This document shows positions 57,938 through 64,000 of a stretch of 64,000 nt of DNA, in pieces. Each line of letters starts with the position of its first letter. Positions within the stretch are counted from its first letter, which is position 1. Position numbers and translations under genes: made by a program. The DNA is from Topomyia yanbarensis. Taxonomy: Eukaryota > Arthropoda > Insecta > Diptera > Culicidae. Location of the stretch: the NCBI RefSeq assembly GCF_030247195.1, contig NC_080671.1:410465335-410529334 (forward strand). The letters are read 5' to 3'. The notes beneath the pieces are model-generated. The model worked only from the letters and a program-made list of their open reading frames with translations, did not search any database and was not told the DNA's origin.

Positions 57938-58670
57938 ATAAGTCGATTTACACCAAAAGAGCGCGCTGAAATCGTAGTGCTTTACATTGAAAACGATCGT
58001 TCAATAGTGAAAACTGTGCGTGCTTATCGTAAAAAATATAGCAGCCTCACTTCACCCTTTCCGGCGGAGTAAATAAACAAAATTGTCGAATTTGGGGGAC
58101 ACAGAACCCACACGTTATACATCAAACACCACTGCACGACCAGAAAGTAACTGTTTTGGCCGGAGTGTGCTCCACAACAATCATCGGTCCTTATTTTTTC
58201 AAAGAGGGAGAGACTATCGACAACGCACGCTACCGTTGGATTTTGGCGCACTTTGTCTGTCCACAAATTCAGAAAAAAGGTCTGAAGAACTTCTATTTTC
58301 AACAAAACCTTGCCACACCGCAATCTAGTTCTTGCAGAGCAATTTACCAGGACTCGTTATCTAAAAAAATGGTGATTTGGAATGGCCTCCTCGTTCTCTG
58401 AATTTAACGGTGCCAGACTTTTTTTTGTGGGGTTAGTTGAATAGTAAAGTGTATTCTAGCAAACCTAAGTACTTTAACAAACTCAAAGCTTATATACGAG
58501 CTGAAATTGCTGCGATTAAGCCCCTATATGCTGTCCAATGTCATGCAAAATGCCCGCAAAAGAGCTTCTTTTTGTGTATCAAATGGGAGTGGTTATTTAA
58601 TGGACGTTGTATAATAAACCTGGTTTATAATAAATGGCATAAAATATCCCAAAAAAACTTGTTTACTTGA
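57938..58670 (+). pseudogene. Dead mariner-type transposase
   Basis: Three blocks in shifted frames. 57941-58072 reads SRFTPKERAEIVVLYIENDR, the N-terminal helix-turn-helix region, then a stop. 58090-58401 reads IWGTQNPHVIHQTPLHDQKV, VCSTTIIGPYFFKEGE and NFYFQQNLATPQ. After a further frameshift, 58402-58670 reads NLTVPDFFLWG, a stop, then SKVYSSKP and EIAAIKP. These match an insect IS630/mariner DDE family whose usual motif is FQQDGATCH. Here the catalytic aspartate reads N (FQQNLAT) and roughly the middle third of the protein is deleted. The right terminus GCTGGCGCACCCTG plus TA (58722-58737) belongs to the same element. The left terminus was not found. Confidence 0.8.
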
Positions 58671-58829
58671 GAAAACGGCTAAAAATGGCGAAGTTGTCAA
58701 TGATGTAAAAGGATACATCCAGCTGGCGCACCCTGTACCTTCTGCTGGGATAATTGAGAAATTAAACATACAAATCTTGAAGACCTGTTAGCAAAGTTTG
58801 AAATTAAATTCGGTCTAATCATTTCATGC

Positions 58830-59590
58830 AACATAGTAATGAAATTTTCACATGAACTCTTTCGCAAAATTTCGGATATTATTTAACTCCACAAATCATG
58901 TTCGTGGCATAGTTCACATCATAAAACTGCTGTTATCAAGAACATGAGTCACATTACTCCACGTGTCAAATTCGAGAGTGAGCTCTAGAATTAAATATCA
59001 CGACAAAGCGAACAAAAATTACGAAAATCGTGACTAAGATCCCAAAATCATCAAAATAAATCACACAATTCGGTGTCAAAAATCGTGACTAAGATCCTAA
59101 AACCAAGAACATAATTAAACATAAATCACTACTGGTTTCTAAAATATCACAACAACGTGAATACACATTACAAAAATTATTACAACATTTCTGAAATCAT
59201 GAATATAAATCACTCTACTCATGACTAAAAATGACGATAACGTGAACAGAAATTCAGAAATTCGCGATTAAGATTCTGAAATCATGAACGTCAATTCCTT
59301 CAGTCAGACAGAAAAATGCGATAGAAAACTCAGCACGGTAACGTGATGAGAAATCACAAAAATCGCGAATAAGCTCCTAAAACAATGAACATCGTTTGTC
59401 TGTCGGCTATGTATTCCCAAATTTTGAACAAGAATCATACCAAAAGCTAAACATGTCGAGGGAACAACAACAGTAACCCAACACAACTAAAATAGTTTCA
59501 CGAAAACGAGGTTTATTGTTCACAATTTCAGGAACTTCGTTACGATTTTTGTAAATCGTTAAGTTCACGAGATCTTGAATTTATGAACGG
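58830..59590. repeat. Palindrome-rich repeat with an 85-86-bp minisatellite
   Basis: AAAAATCGTGACTAAGATCC, AAATCATGAACATAAATCAC and ATCACGATAACGTGAA recur; the ACAACGTGA and ATAACGTGA positions are 85 apart (ending 59160 and 59245). Same family as 1090-1290. Together with 57230-57690 it flanks the mariner remnant. Confidence 0.6.
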
Positions 59591-60160
59591 ATTTTTTCCG
59601 TGTATGATTTATTACCGTTTGGGATGCTTTCCCCTAGGATCTGATTCCGAGCGAACGATAGGTGGTAAGCAAATTATATGTATGTATTGTATAGTACTGT
59701 TCGTCTTGATCTGTTGTGAGAAATTGTGAATCTAAATTGTTAGCAATATTGTATGCAACCATTAATTTAAGCTTGAGAAAAGAAAATATTGATTCCACTC
59801 CCTTTACCAACTGTTAATTTAAATAATTAATTAAAAATAAATGTAACGCACATAACACATGACACACGACACATACAAAGCTATTGAAAAGGGAGGAATT
59901 GGATATGGAATTAACGAATGGAATTAGGAAATGTGGGACGAAGAAGGCAGAAAATGAGGTACGAAGGGGGAGGTGAGGTATGAAGCTGGGTTTGCCACTA
60001 GTAGAGCAGGTTTAAGCGATCTTTTCCACTTAAGACACCAATGAAACCAGACGTACGAAGTAATCAGAGCTATTTAGCAGTTAAAGTTTTAGTCGCTAGT
60101 GATATGTTTCTAAACTAGCGACTGAAGGTTCAGTGGAGAAGATTTTATTGGAGAATATAG
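59591..60160. other. Unassigned DNA
   Basis: AT-rich, then purine-rich at 59880-59990; nothing recognised. Confidence 0.4.
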
Positions 60161-60660
60161 TTACAATCGAGTCAGGACCCATTAAGTTTCGGCTGGAAGT
60201 TTGTGTGGCCAAGTCCCACTGATAACCCCGGAAATACCCTACGTGGGGATCATAGTTCGTGTCACCACGAGGCAACAAAGTTTGTGAATAAAAACCTCGG
60301 TCACGGCCACCTTTCTGCCGGGATTCATCGGCCACGTGGAAAAGCTCGACGAGAAGGCCGCCATTCTGCCTCCTACATCCCAGCAAGCCATCCGGCAACC
60401 GCATGCTACTGCTGCTCAGCGCGGAAAACCGACAACCGTCTTCGACCGTCACCCAGCGAGCGAACCAGAAACCGCATGTGACCGTCACTTCCCGCGCATC
60501 CCGTTCGCAGTCTACGATCGTCACCCAGCACGAGTCCCTGAATTCCTCTCAAGCGCCGGCCGGCCCCCGTACACATCTACACCACACCGTAAGCAAATAA
60601 AATTAAATAAGAGAGAAAGATCAGTGGTTTTGGACTTTTGATCAGTGCTAAGAGCCGACC
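60161..60660 (+). other. GC-rich island with a 36-bp tandem repeat
   Basis: Unlike its neighbours, 60180-60600 is GC-rich and has overlapping frames. The frame at 60336-60641 (101 codons) contains three 12-residue repeats (DRHPASEPETAC, DRHFPRIPFAVY, DRHPARVPEFLS). AATAAA-like text (AAATAAAATTAAA) follows at 60595. It could be an LTR or leader region of a retroelement, or a short exon; no family motif is present. Confidence 0.35.
60444..60551 (+). repeat. 36-bp minisatellite, three units
   Basis: GACCGTCACCCAG, GACCGTCACTTCC and GATCGTCACCCAG begin at 60444, 60480 and 60516, an exact 36-base step. Confidence 0.75.
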
Positions 60661-61479
60661 CTGTAAACCAGAGAAAATCCCTGGAGGAAAAGCCTGTTTA
60701 GTTTCGTCCGCAGCTATCTCCTTGGGGTTGAGTAATTGATTATAACAGATTGGAAATGTGTGGTGAAAACACCGAAAGACCCGATTTGCCAAAGATTGTA
60801 CCGAAGCACGCCCGTGTTTGACTGTCACTCATTTCCTGTAATTTCCAGCCGTAAGTCACGAACTATATATTCATGAAATCCGGTGACTCTGGGTGTTTGA
60901 ATGCGGCAGAGGAAGCATCTATTCAGAAGACTATATATTGAGGTGCCAATGGCATGGATGGGAAACTAACCATCGAATTTTATAACCAGACACGCCTTAA
61001 AAGCATTGACACCTCTAGAAAAGACTATGCAAAACATCTGCTCACGAAGACGTGATTAAGGGAGCAAAATACTTTTTAAATGTATGATATCTTGTATCGT
61101 CTGGTTCATTTATTTTGTTGTTGAAAACGGTTGCATGCTGCATAGTTGCCTGAAGCCCGCACATAAATAGGCTCTCCAAAAAACCCAACTCATGGTTAAA
61201 TGGATGTCGAACAAGATTCGTCATCAAAGACTCCAATATTCTGTTTAAAATCAATCACATTGAATTCAGTCGGACAGTATCCGATTTTCTTGCAGATCAA
61301 AGATACTCCGCTAAGTATTCTAAAATTTTCGAAGAAACTGGCGCAGAAATATTCAGCCGTACCGTGATAGATAGGCTCAGAATTGTGATATTCTGGATAG
61401 AGTTTCCACCCCGGAAATTTAATTCTCGGGAATCCCTGGATTCCCGGGATTTGGGAATTCCGGAATAAAGATTTTCCCG
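60661..61479. other. Unassigned DNA, ending in a CCCGGGA-rich run
   Basis: 61430-61480 has repeated TCCCGGGAATT/GGGATTTGGGAATTCC words. No gene is supported. Confidence 0.4.
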
Positions 61480-61990
61480 GGTGCCATATACCATTCGACT
61501 CAGCTCGTCGAGATCGAAAAATGTCTGTGTGTATGTATGTGTTTGTGTATGTGGAAAAAAATGTCACCTCTGTTTCTCAGAGATTGCTGGACCGATTTTC
61601 ACAAACTTATGCTGATTTCGTTTTTAGAACGGAGTCGCTCTAGGTTCGCTCTGAGCTGTCACTTTTGTATGGATTTTGTAAATATTAGAGCGAACCTAGG
61701 GCGACTCTGATCTAAAACCGAAATCGGCATTAGTCTCAAATGAAAGGTACAAGCTTCCCATCGGCTGCTATTGAATTGAATTGAATTTTTTTGATTGGAC
61801 TTCTGGTTCCGGAATTACCGGATGAAGAGTGCGACCACACAGCAAATTCCCATATAAACTGAAATGAAAAATTCTCAAAGCGAGCAGCAGGGGAAAATTT
61901 CCAAATCGAATTTGTATTTTTGATGCCAAATGTCTTTAAAATGCATGAAACGTCGAGATTTGATGCAAGCTCGAAAATTTTTTGTTGGCG
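61480..61990 (+). repeat. Dispersed repeat of the 'ATTCGACTCAG..CGAGAT' family
   Basis: Longest copy in the window: ACCATTCGACTCAGCTCGTC, a TGTGTGTATGTATGTG tract, AAAAATGTCACCTCTG, CAGAGATTGCTGGACCGATT, GTCTCAAATGAAAGGTAC and TTTTTGATGCCAAATGTC. An internal segment (61618-61730) contains an inverted pair, GAACGGAGTCGCTCTAGGTT and ACCTAGGGCGACTCTGATCT. Matches 18100-18660. Confidence 0.65.
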
Positions 61991-62024
61991 AAGATTGACT
62001 TTTTTTGGACTTTGGCATCTTTTT

Positions 62025-62424
62025 GTCTTTCTCATATAGAAAGGTTATGCAATCACTCTAAAAATCGTCAACCTAGTCCCGGCCGGCGATTTTTTTTTAC
62101 TTTTTTAGGCGTAGGTAGGAGTATCCAATGAGGGGTTGCTACTTTAAAATTGAAACTAGTTTAAAATTTCTTAACAAGTTGAAAATTTTCGGCAGGGTCT
62201 GGTCCCTCTGGATCCTCTTCCTTGATCCGTCGCTGGTTTTAAGCGATGTTTCAGTGTCGACACATAGCATCTCAAGATCGTGGCGGTCGGTCCATTGTAT
62301 GTATGTGCAAATCGTACTGAATATGTAATATACATTTTCACCGTTGTATTGAACATAACGAGCCATGGAATCGTAGTTTGGACAAATGAGAAAGGCACAA
62401 TTGCACCACTAGGTGGATTAAAAT
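62025..62424 (-). mobile_element. MITE of the 'AATCCACCTAGTGG' family, copy 3 (reversed)
   Basis: Begins CTTTCTCATATAGAAAGG and ends CACTAGGTGGATTAAAA. The interior is the reverse complement of copy 2. Confidence 0.8.
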
Positions 62425-63402
62425 AGGTTTTTTCGAAAGAAATTTATTAAAAAATATTTCAATATGCAATCTTTTTGAGAGCGCATATATTTTTGAACTT
62501 AGATACATTTACCGGCCATTTCCCCGAAACATTTCAATATTATGGCGATCTATGCAGTCCATCATCAGATTGATCTTTTATAATTTAACATTAACATTAA
62601 TACAATTTGCGAATCACTGAAAACTACTGTATCTACTAAATCTTTAATTTATTTAGTAGCAACACGCAACCGTTATATGATAAACAATACTTCAGGTATA
62701 AAAAATTTAATGCTTTAGAAACTAAATAAAGTTGCTTGTTAAATAAGTGTAAGCGTTTATGAAGTAGCAGTTTTCGCGATAAAATTTTTGACAAGAAAGT
62801 TTTATGTCAATACCTTCACTAGTACATGTGTGTATACAATCCATCTCCCTCCGATGAGCAGAATATTTCTCAAAACACTTTGTCTGCCTTCATTTATACA
62901 TATATCTATTATATCCATAGATGCCTTTTTAGCTCTGTAGATGGAAGGTGATAGCTCTACCGTGCATCCACAGACCCATTACAAGAATACCTCGTACATT
63001 TGAGGTCGCCTACATGAACAATAGGCATTAGTCGAATTAATCGATGATAGTAGCAGCGGATTAATCGCATACAGCAATCATGCCTAGTCAAGAGCGAGCC
63101 CAAAATGTTTGGTCTATTTATCCAACGCATATTTTGACTAAATATGACCTGTGTTAGAGGACCAAGCGCCATACATGCTCTAAAAACACTATTGCATCCA
63201 ACATAGATCTAGCGGCACCCACATCTGTTTATTTTGGGGAGCACAAACAAAAGCAAATAAGTGCTTCTTAACTTGCTATGTTATTGGTAAGTTATCTGAA
63301 AATGTTTAAGTAAACATGAAAAATACTAGAAAAGAAGAAGAAGCTTGGAAATGTAATGCAGTTATATTTAAATTAATAGATGTAAGAAGTGACATAAAAG
63401 AT
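62425..63402. other. Unassigned DNA
   Basis: AT-rich; one frame at 62957-63172 (minus) with no recognised motif. Confidence 0.4.
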
Positions 63403-63404
63403 GT

Positions 63405-63462
63405 ACAGGTAAACTTCGATATAACGTACATTTCGGTTTAAAAAATGTACGTTATATCGAAG
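63405..63462. mobile_element. Terminal hairpin of a pogo-like element
   Basis: After TA, CAGGTAAACTTCGATATAAC resembles a pogo/Tigger-type terminus. CTTCGATATAACGTACATTT (63414-63433) and AAATGTACGTTATATCGAAG (63443-63462) are perfect 20-bp inverted copies with a 9-base loop. The other end was not found before 64000. Confidence 0.5.
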
Positions 63463-64000
63463 CAAGCAAAAAGATCACAAAATTGCTATTCATGGTACTT
63501 TATTTTGTAGAATTTTGACAAGGCGTAACTAAAATCTAATCTACTTAGCAGTGTCAAACAACTTTTCTTATAAGAAAATTATGTGGTTCCATATAGTTAT
63601 TCTTTTTTGCTTATATGAATTAAATATTAAACCTAAACCAAAAAGCAATTATCATAGTACCATATTCAAAATATTCTTATTCATTTCCTAATCATTAAGC
63701 CATTAGTTGATTATTATTCTGTCTGAGCTCGTAAAATGTTTTTGTTTAATACTCACACCGTATACGCCTCATCAAACAAATGAAATTACAATACAATACA
63801 ACTACATCAAATAAAAGAAATTACAATAGATTAACTGACTGATTGAAGAATTTTTGAAAATATTGTTCATTCCGCTAACTGGTTTCCTAAATACCCAAAC
63901 CGGTCTTAAAACGTGCACAGTTGTCCGTATAACTACAAATATGATCTCTCACTCTTATTGATTTGATGTGGCACATGATATGATACGAAAACAATCGTTG
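63463..64000. other. Unassigned AT-rich DNA at the window end
   Basis: No ORF or repeat recognised. It may be the interior of the element whose end is at 63405. Confidence 0.35.

Noticed and set aside
1..64000. CRISPR arrays, prophage, operons, rRNA or integrated RNA-virus genes
   Set aside because: No regular short repeats with unique spacers, no ribosomal sequence and no viral replicase or nucleoprotein motif in the frames read. Composition and repeats are those of an insect nuclear genome.

Overview
The window looks like a repeat-dominated stretch of an insect nuclear genome, most likely a culicine (Aedes-type) mosquito. The reasons are its AT-rich composition, short unproductive ORFs, many inverted-repeat (MITE-like) elements with 2, 6 or 8 bp target duplications, I-clade and R1-like LINEs, a BEL/Pao LTR element, and a tRNA-type SINE. 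The species assignment is inference. No bacterial signal, rRNA, CRISPR array or recognisable complete host gene is seen. The only real coding capacity is transposon-derived, plus one exon-like ORF on the minus strand at 37045-37284.

Layout. 1-6100: AT-rich DNA with dispersed repeats, an 86-bp minisatellite, a truncated MITE and a G-rich minisatellite. 6170-6960: wreck of a LINE ORF1 (minus). 7-12 kb: mostly unassigned. 12.0-14.1 kb: an old repeat split by a 1.87-kb insertion with a 23-bp target duplication. 14199-15376: long palindromic element, with a relative at 23949-25597. 16.1-18.0 kb: decayed R1-like LINE (ORF1 and an RT scrap). 19.2-22.3 kb: I-clade-like LINE (minus) with intact ORF1 and endonuclease but cut off inside the RT. 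22522-23584: hAT-like MITE.

26712-36681 is a nested structure. hAT-like termini with a perfect 8-bp target duplication (26720/36673) enclose a TA-flanked inverted-repeat element (26809-33733). That element encloses a BEL/Pao element (29286-33538). The BEL copy has a 5' LTR, a tRNA-Phe primer binding site and one long gag-pro-RT-RNase H ORF. It stops inside RNase H at a second exact copy of the tRNA-Phe primer complement, followed directly by a 5-bp target duplication. This suggests a cDNA primed at an internal site and then integrated.

37301-38654: TA-flanked MITE built of inverted 'AAAACCGACACC' modules. 38.7-41.3 kb: unassigned, possibly unique DNA. 41335-41648: small MITE. 41757-41925: tRNA-type SINE with a 14-bp target duplication. 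42530-45454: large foldback element with a pogo-like MITE inside. 46532-48343: textbook 5'-truncated I-clade LINE (RT thumb plus RNase H, poly(A), 11-bp target duplication). Its 3' end matches the tail of the SINE, so this LINE type is a plausible mobiliser of the SINE. 48.4-53 kb: further repeats and MITEs. 53-56.5 kb: unassigned. 57.2-59.6 kb: palindromic repeats around a dead mariner-type transposase. 60-64 kb: minisatellite, dispersed repeats and a pogo-like end.

The genes do not form a pathway. The window records successive transposon insertions, and their target duplications allow several to be ordered in time.
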